Source of the DNA: Geminicoccus roseus DSM 18922
GTDB taxonomy: Bacteria; Pseudomonadota; Alphaproteobacteria; Geminicoccales; Geminicoccaceae
Length of the DNA: 64,000 bases
Direction: 5' to 3'
Assembly: GCF_000427665.1 (NCBI RefSeq)
Contig: NZ_KE386572.1
Location: forward strand, 3,124,196-3,188,195
The translations under genes were made by a program, and so were the position numbers. The notes beneath the pieces were generated by a model that had not been told where the DNA came from, did not search any database, and saw only the letters and a program-made list of their open reading frames with translations. Shown here in pieces: positions 8,162 through 17,330 of this stretch (its first letter is position 1; every line of letters begins with the position of its first letter).

Positions 8162-8791
8162 TTGGCGTCCAGCCTGCATTTCTGGAACCGGTCGATCCTG
8201 CCGCCGGTGATGGACCGGGTGATGGCGCGCGGGATGTTCGCCCGGCTGCGCAGCGAGGCGACCGCTCCCGCCCATGGCAAGGTGCTGGAGGTCGGGATCG
8301 GCTCCGGCCTCAACCTGGGCTACTATCCACGGTCGCTGGAGAGCGTGGTGGGGGTCGACCCGTCGATGCCGCTGCTGCAGCGTGCCCATCGTCGGGCGGC
8401 CTGGATGGCGTTCCCCGTCCACCTGCGCCAGGGAACCGCCGAGAGGCTGCCCATCACCGACCAGTCGATCGACGTGGCGGTCTCGACCTGGACCTTGTGC
8501 TCGGTGGAGGATCCGGCCCAGGCGCTCGCGGAGATTCGCCGGGTCCTGAAGCCCGGCGGGCTGTTCTGCTTTTGCGAGCATGCGCTCTGCCCGGACCACC
8601 GGACCGCCGCCTGGCAGCGCAGGCTGACCCCGATCTGGCGGCGGGTAGCCGGCGGCTGCCACCTGGACCGGCCGCATGACCGGCTGATCGAAGGCGCCGG
8701 CTTCCGGATCGAGCGGATCCGCCATGGCCGCCTCCTGCCGGGGCCGGCGCTGCTGGGCTGGCACCAGCTGGGGCTGGCGACGGTCAGGTGA
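8162..8791 (+). CDS. Class I SAM-dependent methyltransferase
   Basis: This 209-residue Rossmann-fold methyltransferase is of the UbiE/PmtA-like (Methyltransf_11) type. Motif I is VLEVGIGSGLNLGYY (residues 41-55), D66 follows at the second strand (VVGVDPS), and the post-motif GGLFCFCEHAL is seen. The C-terminal part (CHLDRPHDRLIEGAGF) resembles small phosphatidylethanolamine or arsenite-type methyltransferases, but the substrate cannot be assigned. The start is TTG 8162: a perfect GGGGAGG at 8148-8154 lies 7 bases upstream, whereas the in-frame ATG at 8099 has none. It is divergent from terC, and its last 8 bases overlap the convergent stress-protein gene. Confidence 0.82.
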   Translation: MASSLHFWNRSILPPVMDRVMARGMFARLRSEATAPAHGKVLEVGIGSGLNLGYYPRSLESVVGVDPSMPLLQRAHRRAAWMAFPVHLRQGTAERLPITDQSIDVAVSTWTLCSVEDPAQALAEIRRVLKPGGLFCFCEHALCPDHRTAAWQRRLTPIWRRVAGGCHLDRPHDRLIEGAGFRIERIRHGRLLPGPALLGWHQLGLATVR

Positions 8792-9281
8792 CCGCGTCGA
8801 TCTCCTCGGGCGTGAGCTCGCCCGGCACCAGGGTCAGCGGAATCCGGACGTTCTTGCCCAGGTTCGACATCAGGTGGGTGACGAGCGGGCCGGGTGAGCT
8901 GCCCCTGGCGGTGCCCAATACCAGCAGCGAGATGCCGCTCTCCTCCTGCAGGAGCTGGACCAGCTCCTCGCGGCGGTCGCCCTCGCGCAGGTGCAGCGTC
9001 GGCATCTTCCCCGTCATGCGATAGGCCTCGTCGGCCAGGCGGTGCAGGAGCGCCTCGGCATCGCGGCGCTCGTTGTCCTCGATCACCTGGCCCACCCCCA
9101 GCCAGTTGCCGAGGTCGGCAGGCTCGATGACCGCGAGCAGGGCGACACGGCCGCCGGAATGCTGGGCACGCCGGCAGGCGAAGCGCAGCGCGTTCTTCAT
9201 CTCCTCGCTCTCGTCGGCGACCACGAGGAAGACACGCTCCTGGATGGGCGCCGGAGCGGGTGCGGGAGCTTCTTCGGCCAT
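8784..9281 (-). CDS. Universal stress protein (UspA family)
   Basis: This single UspA domain of 165 residues follows an alanine/proline-rich leader (EEAPAPAPAPIQ). The nucleotide-binding fold is recognised from the first strand (RVFLVVADESEE), the ALRFACRRAQ helix and the LLVLGTARGSSPGPLVTHLM segment, which corresponds to the G-2x-G-9x-G phosphate-binding loop. The ATG at 9281 has GGAG 9 bases upstream. It is the last gene of a minus-strand run behind a YedE transporter, an ArsR regulator and a TIGR02186 protein, 5 bases after the previous stop, so it is probably co-transcribed with that sulfur-related set. Confidence 0.85.
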   Translation of the reverse strand: MAEEAPAPAPAPIQERVFLVVADESEEMKNALRFACRRAQHSGGRVALLAVIEPADLGNWLGVGQVIEDNERRDAEALLHRLADEAYRMTGKMPTLHLREGDRREELVQLLQEESGISLLVLGTARGSSPGPLVTHLMSNLGKNVRIPLTLVPGELTPEEIDAVT

Positions 9282-9286
9282 CTCGG

Positions 9287-10036
9287 TCAACTCCTTCGGA
9301 ACGCGATGTTGGCCAGCCATCCGGCAGTGATGGCCAGCAGGAGGGCGCCAAGGCCGTACAGGGCGCCCTGCCGCAGCGCGAAGTCGGTCAGGTCGGCCTC
9401 CAGGCCGACCTTGGAAACGGTCAGGATGCTGGCCTGGGCTTCCACCACCTGATTGGCGACCACCCGCAGGACCTGGACCTGGTAGGGTCCGGACGGGACG
9501 TTGGCGGGAAAGGAGACGGTGGTGCGGAACAGCCGGTCGCCCAGCATCGAGATCTGCCCGACGGCGCGGGGGTAGAGGCCCAGGCGCTGCTGCAGCCCGA
9601 TCAGCGCCTCGCGGAATTTTGCGATCTGCTTCTGGTCGAACTTGGCGACCGGCTGCAGGCGCAAGGCCTCCACGCCCAGCTCATGCCGCGAGCGCAATGC
9701 CGGAGTGGTGATCGGCCCGAGCGGCCGGGTGGAGGCCACGGCATAGAAGCTCGGCACGCCGGTGAAGGTCATCTCGTCGCCGGGCAGCCAGACGCCCGTG
9801 GTGCGCTCGCGGGCCCGCACGGTGCGGAGGGTGCGGGGCCCGGTCACCACCACCACCACGTCGCCGCCAGTCTCCTCCAGCGCGCCGAACAGGAGCACGT
9901 CGCTGCCGGTGAAGGCGGTGGTGATCGCGATCAGGTGATGAGACAGGTCGGCCACAAGGCCGGCCGCGCGGCTGGCGAAGGCGCCGCCGGCCAGCAGCCC
10001 GAGCGCCAGGACCAGAGCCCACCACCGTTTCCTCAC
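9287..10036 (-). CDS. TIGR02186-type membrane-anchored protein
   Basis: The 249-residue product has an N-terminal signal or membrane segment (residues 6-24), an extracytoplasmic beta-rich domain (SHHLIAITTAFTGSDVLLFGA, VVVVVTGP) and a C-terminal transmembrane anchor (about 222-245). This layout matches the conserved TIGR02186 family, which is often found beside TauE/SafE sulfite exporters; its biochemical role is unknown to me. Here it lies beside a YedE transporter instead. The GTG start overlaps the stop of the ArsR gene (GTGA), so translation is coupled to the regulator. Confidence 0.75.
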   Translation of the reverse strand: MRKRWWALVLALGLLAGGAFASRAAGLVADLSHHLIAITTAFTGSDVLLFGALEETGGDVVVVVTGPRTLRTVRARERTTGVWLPGDEMTFTGVPSFYAVASTRPLGPITTPALRSRHELGVEALRLQPVAKFDQKQIAKFREALIGLQQRLGLYPRAVGQISMLGDRLFRTTVSFPANVPSGPYQVQVLRVVANQVVEAQASILTVSKVGLEADLTDFALRQGALYGLGALLLAITAGWLANIAFRRS

Positions 10037-10374
10037 GTGACCACTCCATCCTCGCCGGCCAGATGCGCAGCGGCCTGCGGCCTGCCGCCGAACAGCCGGT
10101 CCAGGGTGGCGATCATCTCCCGGGCTTCGCCGGAGGCCAGGGAGTACCAGACGGTCTGGGCATCCCGGCGCGTCCGGACCAGGTCCTCGCGGCGCAGCCT
10201 AGCCAGATGCTGCGAGATCGCCGACTGGCTGAGGCCGGTCTGCCTGGCCAGTTCGCCCACCGACTGCTCGGCGCCGGCGATCCGGCAAAGGATGGCGAGC
10301 CGGTGCTCGTTGGCCATCACCCTGAGCAGCCGCGTCGCGCGCTCCGCCCGCTCGGCCACCAGCACCGTCTGCAT
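10033..10374 (-). CDS. ArsR/SmtB-family regulator, BigR/SqrR-like
   Basis: This 113-residue winged-helix repressor has its recognition helix in QTGLSQSAISQHLARLRREDLV and a wing at RRDAQTVWYSL. The N-terminal half (RLLRVMANEHRLAILCRI) resembles the BigR/SqrR/YgaV persulfide-sensing group, including its first cysteine (C30). The second cysteine expected in the last helix is absent: the segment reads LDRLFGGRPQ and C30 is the only cysteine. The ATG at 10374 is preceded by GAGGGG. The neighbouring YedE transporter makes control of sulfur uptake or detoxification likely. Confidence 0.8.
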   Translation of the reverse strand: MQTVLVAERAERATRLLRVMANEHRLAILCRIAGAEQSVGELARQTGLSQSAISQHLARLRREDLVRTRRDAQTVWYSLASGEAREMIATLDRLFGGRPQAAAHLAGEDGVVT

Positions 10375-10474
10375 CGCCTGCCCCTCACGTCGTCCAGCTT
10401 GGTCGGGACCTGTTGTGTTTTCCGGCTGGAGCGGGTCCCGTCTGGAAATACTGCGCCGCCGGTGGGGTATCGGT

Positions 10475-11431
10475 CTATCGGCTGAACAAGCCGCGTCCCT
10501 CCAGGACGCGCAGTGTCTGCCGACAGCCGGCCGCCATGGCGAGAGTGCCGACAATCGCGACCGGTAGCAACGCAGCGAATCCGCTCACCGCCATTCCGAA
10601 GCTGCAGATGCCGATGAGGCCACCGCCTGCGCCCATCAGGAGGGCGCCCAGGACATGCCGCTTCAGGTCGGCGCCGTCGACGAAGCCCTCGAAGCGGTGG
10701 CTGCGTCGGACCAGGCCCATCAGGGCGGCGCCGCCGATCGTGCCGGCGGCAAACAGCGCGCCGGCCCAGCCGCTTTCGCCTGCGGCCAAGGCGGCCAGCA
10801 GGTCGGCGTTCGGCAGCACGAAGGAGGGCATGACCGGCCAGGGCCGGGTCTGGACCAGGACGTGCCAGAGCGGCACCAGCGCACCCAGGGCAGCACCGGT
10901 CACGATGTCGGTCCTGGCCCGGATGCGCTGCTTGGCTGGGACCAGGATCCAGGCAGCGGCAGCGGCGGCGATCAGCAGGCCGGCCGGCGCCAGCAGGTCC
11001 GGCGGCAGCGCCACCGTGCTCGACCAGCTCCGCAGCCAGGCCGCTGGCCCGGCCAGGATACCGGCGGTGGTGACGAGGGTGGCCAGGCTGGTCACCACCA
11101 GGGTCAGGCCGGCCTTCAGGCTGCCCTGGCCGGCGCGGACCAGGTTGCGGGTGATGCAGCCGCCGGAAAGGGTCATGCCGGCGCCGAAGGCGAGCGGCCC
11201 CAGGACCGCTGCCAGCCAGGGCAGGGTCACCGTTCCGTCGCCGAACACCGGCAGGCCCGCCAGCGCCAGGAACGAGGTGCCGGCCATCGCCGTGGCCGTG
11301 GCCGCCACCAGGCCGCGCAGGCGGCGGGTGCTCTGGAACAGGAAATAGTCCGAGAGCGCCCCCATCGTGCAGAAATGGCGGTGGGCAGCGATGGCCCCGA
11401 ACGCCAGGCCTAGGGCCAGGACGGCCAGCAT
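10475..11431 (-). CDS. YeeE/YedE-family sulfur-compound transporter
   Basis: This 318-residue inner-membrane protein with about nine helices belongs to the YeeE/YedE family, members of which import thiosulfate or related sulfur species through a relay of conserved cysteines. The expected cysteines are present: C21 (HRHFCTMGALSD), C92 (GGCITRNLVRAGQGS) and C276 (GICSFG). Both half-repeats are in one chain. A GTG codon directly precedes the chosen ATG. It lies 17 bases after bactofilin and 100 bases before the ArsR gene. That 100-base gap contains a GGGACC...GGTCCC inverted repeat and could hold a promoter or operator. Confidence 0.85.
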   Translation of the reverse strand: MLAVLALGLAFGAIAAHRHFCTMGALSDYFLFQSTRRLRGLVAATATAMAGTSFLALAGLPVFGDGTVTLPWLAAVLGPLAFGAGMTLSGGCITRNLVRAGQGSLKAGLTLVVTSLATLVTTAGILAGPAAWLRSWSSTVALPPDLLAPAGLLIAAAAAAWILVPAKQRIRARTDIVTGAALGALVPLWHVLVQTRPWPVMPSFVLPNADLLAALAAGESGWAGALFAAGTIGGAALMGLVRRSHRFEGFVDGADLKRHVLGALLMGAGGGLIGICSFGMAVSGFAALLPVAIVGTLAMAAGCRQTLRVLEGRGLFSR

Positions 11432-11448
11432 CACAGGAAGGTCGTTGC

Positions 11449-11928
11449 TCAGTTCTGGTGCTCGTGGGATGCGAACGGGTCGGTCACCGCCTCGGATCCG
11501 GCCAGCCGGCGGATGGCGCCTTCCAGATAGGCGCCCTCGTCGATCTGCAGGACATCGTGGTGGATGTCGGCGAACACCCGGCAGCCGCGGATCAGGTGGA
11601 CGCGTCGCGCATGCACCGAGCCGCGCACCAGCCCGTGCAGGATGACCTCGTCGGCCTCGATCCGGCCGTTGATCTCGCCGTCCCGGCCGAGCGTCACCAT
11701 GCGTGCCTCGACGCCGCCCTGGATCCGCCCGTCGATAAGCAGGTGGCCGTCGGCGGTGACGTCGCCGGTGATCATCAGGTCCGGGCCGAGAATGGTCGGC
11801 GCGCCCCGGCGGTCGCCGGTCAGGGCGGGCAGGCCGGAACGCGAGGCGGTCGGGACCAGGGCAGTGCCGGTTGCCGCGGCCTCCCGGGCCTGAGCCTCCT
11901 TTGCCTTCTTATTCCTGCGAAAGAACAT
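11449..11928 (-). CDS. Bactofilin (polymer-forming cytoskeletal protein)
   Basis: The 159-residue product has a basic N-terminal tail (MFFRRNKKAKE) and a central bactofilin beta-helix of short repeats (about residues 48-135; ITGDVTADGHLLIDGRIQGGV, GEINGRIEADEVILHG, GSVHARRVHL). Bactofilins self-assemble without nucleotides and position cell-wall enzymes. Its start overlaps the 3' end of the M23 peptidase gene by 20 bases. Bactofilin-M23 pairs are widespread and act together on cell shape; the pairing here supports that role. Confidence 0.92.
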   Translation of the reverse strand: MFFRRNKKAKEAQAREAAATGTALVPTASRSGLPALTGDRRGAPTILGPDLMITGDVTADGHLLIDGRIQGGVEARMVTLGRDGEINGRIEADEVILHGLVRGSVHARRVHLIRGCRVFADIHHDVLQIDEGAYLEGAIRRLAGSEAVTDPFASHEHQN

Positions 11929-13171
11929 GGGCCAAGCGCACGCGCGCCTCCAGAAAGTCGGCTGGATCGACGGCCTTTCCGTCGACCCGGATCTCGTAAT
12001 GCAGGTGCCGGCCGGTGCTGCGGCCGGTGGTGCCGATTTGGCCCACCTCCGTGCCCTGCGCCACCTGCTGGCCGACCTTTACATCGATCGAGGCCAGATG
12101 GGCATAGCGTGTCGTGAGGCCGAAACCATGGTCGATCTCAACCAGGTTGCCATACGCGCCGCGGCGGCCGGCGCTCACCACGATGCCGGGCGCGGTGGCG
12201 AAAGCCTGACCGGAACTGCCCGGGGTGAAGTCCAGACCCGTATGCATGGCCCGGCGGCCGGTGAACGGATCGCGGCGGATGCCGAAGCCGCTGCGGGTCT
12301 CTGCGTCCGGCGCCGGGATGCCGAGCGGCAGGGCGACCAGGAGCCGGCGCATGGTGTCGACCGCGCGGAAGCTGGCGTCCAGTTCATGCGGGAGCGGCAC
12401 CAGCGTGCTGCGGCCGGCATGCTCGTCGCCCGGCGCGAGCGGCACGAACGGGCCGCCTTCGCCTTCCATCTCGGCGCTCGCCAGCTTGACCAGAGGATCG
12501 ACCCGGACCCCGGAGGTCTTCAGCACGCCCTTCAGCGCGCCGTAGTGATGGGCGGCCCAGGCCTGGAAGCTCTCCTTGGTGGCCTCCAGCTCCTTGCTCA
12601 GGTCGTCCAGCTTCGCTTCCAGGGAAGCGGCCTTGGCGGAGAGCGCCGTGGATTCCATCTCCGCGCTCGCCCGGTCGGCCAGGGCCCGGTCGAGCGCCGC
12701 GGTGAGCTTGGTCACCTTGGCGGGACCGGCGAGAACCGCGGCGGCGACCGGGGCTTGGGCTGCCTGGTCGGCCACCAGACGGTCCATCACCACCATGGCC
12801 TCGAGCCGGCGGCGGTCGGCACCGGCCAGCTGCCCGCGCACGGTGGTGAGCTCGGCGGTGGCGCTGCCGTGGAGGTCCATCAGGCGCTGGATGGTCGTGC
12901 GCTGGGCGAGGCTGGTCTGGTTCAGCTCGGCGAACGCCACCTCGAGTTGCCGGGTGCGCTGCTGGTCGTGGCGGAGGTCGCGGTTCTCGTCGGCCAGGCG
13001 GTCGATGATGGCGTCCCGGGCCGCCAGTTCCGACCGGAGCTGGATGCCCCACCAGCTCGCCCCGGTCAGGGCCAGGGTCGCGCCCACCAGCAGGCCGACC
13101 GACAGCGGCCGCAACCTGCCGCTACTTCTCGAAGGCCTGCCGTCGGCCGCGTGCGTATCCTCTGGACGCAT
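11909..13171 (-). CDS. M23-family (LytM) peptidoglycan endopeptidase with coiled coil
   Basis: This 420-residue membrane-anchored protein has one transmembrane helix at about residues 24-45, a long coiled coil (about 50-210, rich in A, E, L and R) and a C-terminal LytM domain. Zinc ligands are intact: HTGLDF supplies H and D, YAHLASIDV the middle histidine, and HLHYE the final H-x-H. It is therefore likely an active D,D- or L,D-endopeptidase rather than an EnvC-like degenerate activator. It is the first gene of the minus-strand block that continues through bactofilin. An inverted repeat (GGCGCcatgacatGCGCC) lies about 30 bases upstream of the start. Confidence 0.9.
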   Translation of the reverse strand: MRPEDTHAADGRPSRSSGRLRPLSVGLLVGATLALTGASWWGIQLRSELAARDAIIDRLADENRDLRHDQQRTRQLEVAFAELNQTSLAQRTTIQRLMDLHGSATAELTTVRGQLAGADRRRLEAMVVMDRLVADQAAQAPVAAAVLAGPAKVTKLTAALDRALADRASAEMESTALSAKAASLEAKLDDLSKELEATKESFQAWAAHHYGALKGVLKTSGVRVDPLVKLASAEMEGEGGPFVPLAPGDEHAGRSTLVPLPHELDASFRAVDTMRRLLVALPLGIPAPDAETRSGFGIRRDPFTGRRAMHTGLDFTPGSSGQAFATAPGIVVSAGRRGAYGNLVEIDHGFGLTTRYAHLASIDVKVGQQVAQGTEVGQIGTTGRSTGRHLHYEIRVDGKAVDPADFLEARVRLAHVLSQE

Positions 13172-13284
13172 CGCGCCGCTCCATCACATCGGCCACTCGC
13201 CGAGGCGCCATGACATGCGCCCCGCCCGCCGGGGCCAGACCAAAGTCGCCCGCAGACGAGACGAACGCCGCGAACATGGGTGAG

Positions 13285-13331
13285 AAAAAAATCGACTTCA
13301 ACCCTGGAGGTTCCGCCGCCAGCAGCGGCGG
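13285..13331 (-). terminator. Possible terminator after tRNA-Thr
   Basis: On the minus strand a 7-base-pair GC stem (13331-13313, loop 5) is followed by a weak AACC/GGTT pairing and then a run of seven T at 13291-13285. The spacing between the strong stem and the T run is longer than usual. The 13172-13408 stretch holds nothing else that I can recognise apart from the promoter region expected for the M23 gene. Confidence 0.4.
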
Positions 13332-13408
13332 CGCCCAAGGAGTCCAGCGGGCCTGCCGGCCCCCGGTCCAGGCCACTCGGCGGGTGATCCGGTGCGCGGG
13401 GGAGGGGA

Positions 13409-13484
13409 TGGTGCCGGCGACAGGATTCGAACCCGTGACCTCCCGCTTACAAGGCGGATGCTCTACCAACTGAGCTACGCCGGC
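13409..13484 (-). tRNA. tRNA-Thr (anticodon TGT)
   Basis: A complete cloverleaf is seen on the minus strand: acceptor GCCGGCG pairing with CGCCGGC, D-arm GCTCAGTTGGTAGAGC, anticodon stem CCGCC/GGCGG-type with loop CTTGTAA (anticodon TGT), T-arm GGGTTCGAATCC, and an encoded CCA. It lies 21 bases beyond the rlmB stop on the same strand, so the two may share a transcript. Confidence 0.97.
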
Positions 13485-13505
13485 CCGCGCGACTTTCTAG
13501 CAGCC

Positions 13506-14246
13506 CTAGCCGCCCTGGGTAAGCGTCCACAACGCGATTCCGGCGGCGACCGAGACGTTCAGGCTCTCGATCCGCGCATCGATCGGCAACGCCGCCAGCC
13601 GGTCGCAGCGTTCGCGCACCAGGCGGCGCATGCCTTCGCCCTCGCTGCCGAGCACCAGGACCCACGGCTCCGGGGGCGGGTCCGAAGCCAGGCTGGTCTT
13701 GGCCTCGCCGTCCAGGCCGACCACGGTGAAGCCGCGCTCCTTCAGGTCGACCAGGCAGCGGGCGAGGTTCACGACCTCGGCGACCGGCACGATGTCCAGC
13801 CCGCCGGCGGCGGCCCGGGCACAGACGCCGTCCAGCGGCGCCGCGTGCCGCTCCGGCAGCACGACCATGTCGACCCCGAACGCCGCGGCGGAGCGCAGGA
13901 TCGCTCCCAGATTGCGCGGGTCGGTGACCTGATCGACCGCCACGATCCGGCGTGCCTGGGGATGCCGGTCCAGGAAGCCCGCGGGATCGACCGGCTCCAG
14001 CATCTCGACCTCGGCGACCAGACCCTGATGGACGGCGCCGCGCCCGAGCAGGAGCTCGAAGCACCTATCGTCGGTCCGGCGCATCTCCAGGCCGGCATGC
14101 GCCGGGGGCAGGGTGAGGGTCCTGGCGGTCCCGTCGCTGACATGCAGGCGGCGCACGCGCCGGTTCGGGTTGGCCAGGGCGGCAAGAACGGCGTGCCGGC
14201 CAAACAGCAGAATGGTCGGGCTTTTCGCCGTAGGACGTCTTTTCAA
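13506..14246 (-). CDS. rlmB: 23S rRNA 2'-O-methyltransferase RlmB (SpoU family)
   Basis: RlmB methylates G2251 of 23S rRNA in the peptidyl-transferase P-loop. The 246-residue product has an N-terminal substrate-binding domain starting at [11 protein letters not shown], and a SPOUT domain with motif 1 [21 protein letters not shown], motif 2 [12 protein letters not shown] and motif 3 [18 protein letters not shown]. The start is TTG 14246; no ATG lies upstream of the conserved FGRHAV segment. The gene is divergent from the tRNA-Tyr/tuf transcription unit and followed closely by tRNA-Thr. Confidence 0.93.
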   Translation of the reverse strand: MKRRPTAKSPTILLFGRHAVLAALANPNRRVRRLHVSDGTARTLTLPPAHAGLEMRRTDDRCFELLLGRGAVHQGLVAEVEMLEPVDPAGFLDRHPQARRIVAVDQVTDPRNLGAILRSAAAFGVDMVVLPERHAAPLDGVCARAAAGGLDIVPVAEVVNLARCLVDLKERGFTVVGLDGEAKTSLASDPPPEPWVLVLGSEGEGMRRLVRERCDRLAALPIDARIESLNVSVAAGIALWTLTQGG

Positions 14247-14277
14247 CGGATTCTCGTGATTTTCTTGGTGCAGTCGA

Positions 14278-14305
14278 TTGACAAGGCGTCGCCTGGAAGT
14301 CTACC
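14278..14305 (+). promoter_or_regulatory. Sigma70-type promoter for tRNA-Tyr/tRNA-Gly/tuf
   Basis: A perfect -35 TTGACA (14278-14283) is separated by 16 bases from TCTACC (14300-14305), about 34 bases before the tRNA-Tyr 5' end. Confidence 0.6.
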
Positions 14306-14338
14306 ACCCGGCCGCTCTCGCTGAACGGCAGGGCTACC

Positions 14339-14424
14339 GGAGGGGTGGCCGAGTGGTCAATGGCAGCAGACTGTAAATCTGCCGGCGTAAGCCTACGTTG
14401 GTTCAAATCCAACCCCCTCCACCA
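14339..14424 (+). tRNA. tRNA-Tyr (anticodon GTA)
   Basis: This 86-base class II tRNA has acceptor GGAGGGG pairing with CCCCTCC, an anticodon loop around CTGTAAA, a long variable arm (GCCGGCGTAAGCCTACG), T-arm GGTTCAAATCC and an encoded CCA. Confidence 0.97.
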
Positions 14425-14456
14425 CCCTGCCTGGCAGAGAGAAGCGCCTTCGTGCC

Positions 14457-14530
14457 GCGGGCGTAGCTCAATGGTAGAGCCCCAGCCTTCCAAGCTGGTT
14501 GTGCGGGTTCGATCCCCGTCGCCCGCTCCA
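14457..14530 (+). tRNA. tRNA-Gly (anticodon TCC)
   Basis: A complete 74-base cloverleaf with acceptor GCGGGCG/CGCCCGC, anticodon stem CCAGC/GCTGG with loop CTTCCAA, T-arm GGGTTCGATCCC and an encoded CCA. It ends 53 bases before tuf; tRNA-Tyr, tRNA-Gly and tuf form the classic tufB-type transcription unit. Confidence 0.97.
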
Positions 14531-14583
14531 CGCAGGAGCCTGTCGACACCGAACCCCAAAAAAAGCTCCGGACTGTTCCCGCC

Positions 14584-15774
<1,191 letters not shown>

Positions 15775-15791
15775 GCTCTCGGCAAAGGGCT

Positions 15792-15813
15792 CCGGGGCCG
15801 CGCGCGGCCCCGG
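15792..15813. repeat. 22-base perfect GC palindrome after tuf copy 1
   Basis: A perfect self-complementary GC block starts 17 bases after the tuf stop. It could form an 8-9 base-pair hairpin that protects the 3' end or slows polymerase. No T tract follows, so it is not a standard intrinsic terminator. The rest of the 15775-15977 gap shows no gene. Confidence 0.55.
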
Positions 15814-15977
15814 CAGCGACGGAAAATCGACGAAGTCGTGATGATGTGCGTTCCGCCGCTTGCGGTGCGTGCGGGTTGCCGCTAGAAGCCACCCCCACGC
15901 AGGCTGGGAACGGCGGGCGTACCCTTCGCTGCGATCCTGCCGCCTTCGCGTGGCCGGGATGCGGCGAGAGGTGATGC

Positions 15978-16053
15978 AGGAGCGTAGCTCAATTGGTAGA
16001 GCACCGGTCTCCAAAACCGGGGGTTGGGGGTTCGAGCCCCTCCGCTCCTGCCA
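15978..16053 (+). tRNA. tRNA-Trp (anticodon CCA)
   Basis: A complete cloverleaf with acceptor AGGAGCG/CGCTCCT, D-arm GCTCAATTGGTAGAGC, anticodon stem CCGGT/ACCGG with loop CTCCAAA, T-arm GGGGTTCGAGCCCC-like pairing and an encoded CCA. Its position directly before secE is the usual one in Proteobacteria. Confidence 0.97.
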
Positions 16054-16087
16054 GCACCTTTGAGAATCGAACGGGATCCGACGACGG

Positions 16088-16285
16088 ATGGTGAGAGTAT
16101 CGCCCGCGCAATTCCTGCGGGAAGTGCGCCAGGAGATGTCCAGGGTCACCTGGCCGTCGCGCAAGGAGACCCTCTATACGACCGCGAGCGTGCTTGCGAT
16201 GTCGGCTGCCGCCGCGATCTTCTTCTTCCTCGTCGATCAGATCATCTCGTACGCGATCCGTCTGATCCTCGGCCTGGGGGTCTGA
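16088..16285 (+). CDS. secE: Preprotein translocase subunit SecE
   Basis: SecE clamps SecY in the Sec translocon. This is the short, single-helix form of 65 residues: an amphipathic cytoplasmic helix with the conserved [16 protein letters not shown] motif, then one transmembrane segment (about residues 36-58). The stop codon overlaps the nusG ATG by one base (TGATG). Confidence 0.96.
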   Translation: MVRVSPAQFLREVRQEMSRVTWPSRKETLYTTASVLAMSAAAAIFFFLVDQIISYAIRLILGLGV

Positions 16286-16815
16286 TGTCGAAGAAATGGT
16301 ACATCATCCACGTCTACTCGGGCTTCGAGAAGAAGGTCCGTGAGGCGATCCTGGAGCAGGGTGGCCAGAAGGGGCTGAGCGAGGCCTTTGAAGAGATCCT
16401 CGTCCCGATGGAAGAGGTGATCGAGGTCAAGCGCGGCAAGAAGGTCCCGTCGGAGCGCAAGTTCTTCCCGGGCTACGTGCTCGTGAAGATGGACCTCAAC
16501 GACGAGACCTGGTCGCTGGTGCGCAACATCCCGAAGGTGACCGGCTTCCTGGGCGGCGGCGGCAAGCCGCAGGCGATCCCGGAAGCCGAGGCCCTGCGGA
16601 TCCACCAGCAGATCCAGGAAGGCACCGAGCACCCCAAGTCCACGGTGTCGTTCGAGATCGGCGAGCAGATTCGCGTGGCGGACGGACCGTTCGCCTCGTT
16701 CAACGGAACGGTCGAGGAGGTCGACGAGACGAAGCAGCGTCTCAAGGTCTCCGTTTCGATCTTCGGCCGGGCTACCCCGGTCGATCTGGAGTTCGGGCAG
16801 GTCGAGAAGGTCTGA
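16285..16815 (+). CDS. nusG: Transcription termination/antitermination factor NusG
   Basis: NusG binds RNA polymerase and links it to Rho or to ribosomal S10. The 176-residue product has an NGN domain ([15 protein letters not shown] at the N-terminus, FPGYVLVKM in the core) and a C-terminal KOW domain ([17 protein letters not shown]). The ATG at 16285 overlaps the secE stop, which fixes the start; the open frame extends further upstream through tRNA-Trp but is not coding there. Confidence 0.97.
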   Translation: MSKKWYIIHVYSGFEKKVREAILEQGGQKGLSEAFEEILVPMEEVIEVKRGKKVPSERKFFPGYVLVKMDLNDETWSLVRNIPKVTGFLGGGGKPQAIPEAEALRIHQQIQEGTEHPKSTVSFEIGEQIRVADGPFASFNGTVEEVDETKQRLKVSVSIFGRATPVDLEFGQVEKV

Positions 16816-16895
16816 CCTGCGTCGGACGTGCGGGAGCCCGGGGCTGGTGAGCCTGGGCGTCGGTACCGCTAAGCTTCTGAGACAGGAGTGAAAGG

Positions 16896-17327
16896 TTGGC
16901 GAAGAAAATCACCGGGTACATCAAGCTGCAGGTACCCGCAGGCAAAGCGAACCCGAGCCCGCCGATCGGCCCGGCTCTGGGTCAGCGCGGCCTGAACATC
17001 ATGGACTTCTGCAAGAAGTTCAATGCAGAGACGCAGAATGTCGAGGTCGGCACCCCGCTCCCGGTGATCATCACCGCGTACGGCGATCGCACCTTCACGT
17101 TCATCATCAAGACTCCCCCTGTGTCCTTCTTCCTGAAGCGGGCGGCGAACATCACCTCGGCGAGCAAGACGCCGGGCCGTGGTTCGACGGCCGGTTCGGT
17201 GACCGTGGCCCAGTGCCGCGAGATCGCCGAGAAGAAGATGAAGGACCTCAACGCCCACGACCTCGACGCCGCGACCAAGATGATCGTCGGCTCCGCGCGG
17301 TCCATGGGCCTAGCGGTGGCGGAGTAA
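16896..17327 (+). CDS. rplK: 50S ribosomal protein L11
   Basis: L11 forms the GTPase-associated centre with 23S rRNA. The 143-residue product has the proline-rich N-terminal domain ([17 protein letters not shown]) and a C-terminal RNA-binding domain ending in [10 protein letters not shown]. It starts with TTG, preceded by AGGAG; no ATG is near. The 80-base nusG-rplK gap holds no further gene. rplA follows after 3 bases. Confidence 0.97.
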   Translation: MAKKITGYIKLQVPAGKANPSPPIGPALGQRGLNIMDFCKKFNAETQNVEVGTPLPVIITAYGDRTFTFIIKTPPVSFFLKRAANITSASKTPGRGSTAGSVTVAQCREIAEKKMKDLNAHDLDAATKMIVGSARSMGLAVAE

Positions 17328-17330
17328 GAC

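Noticed and set aside
9260-10567. 435-codon plus-strand frame over the sulfur module
   Set aside because: It is antisense to three recognisable genes and has low-complexity composition.
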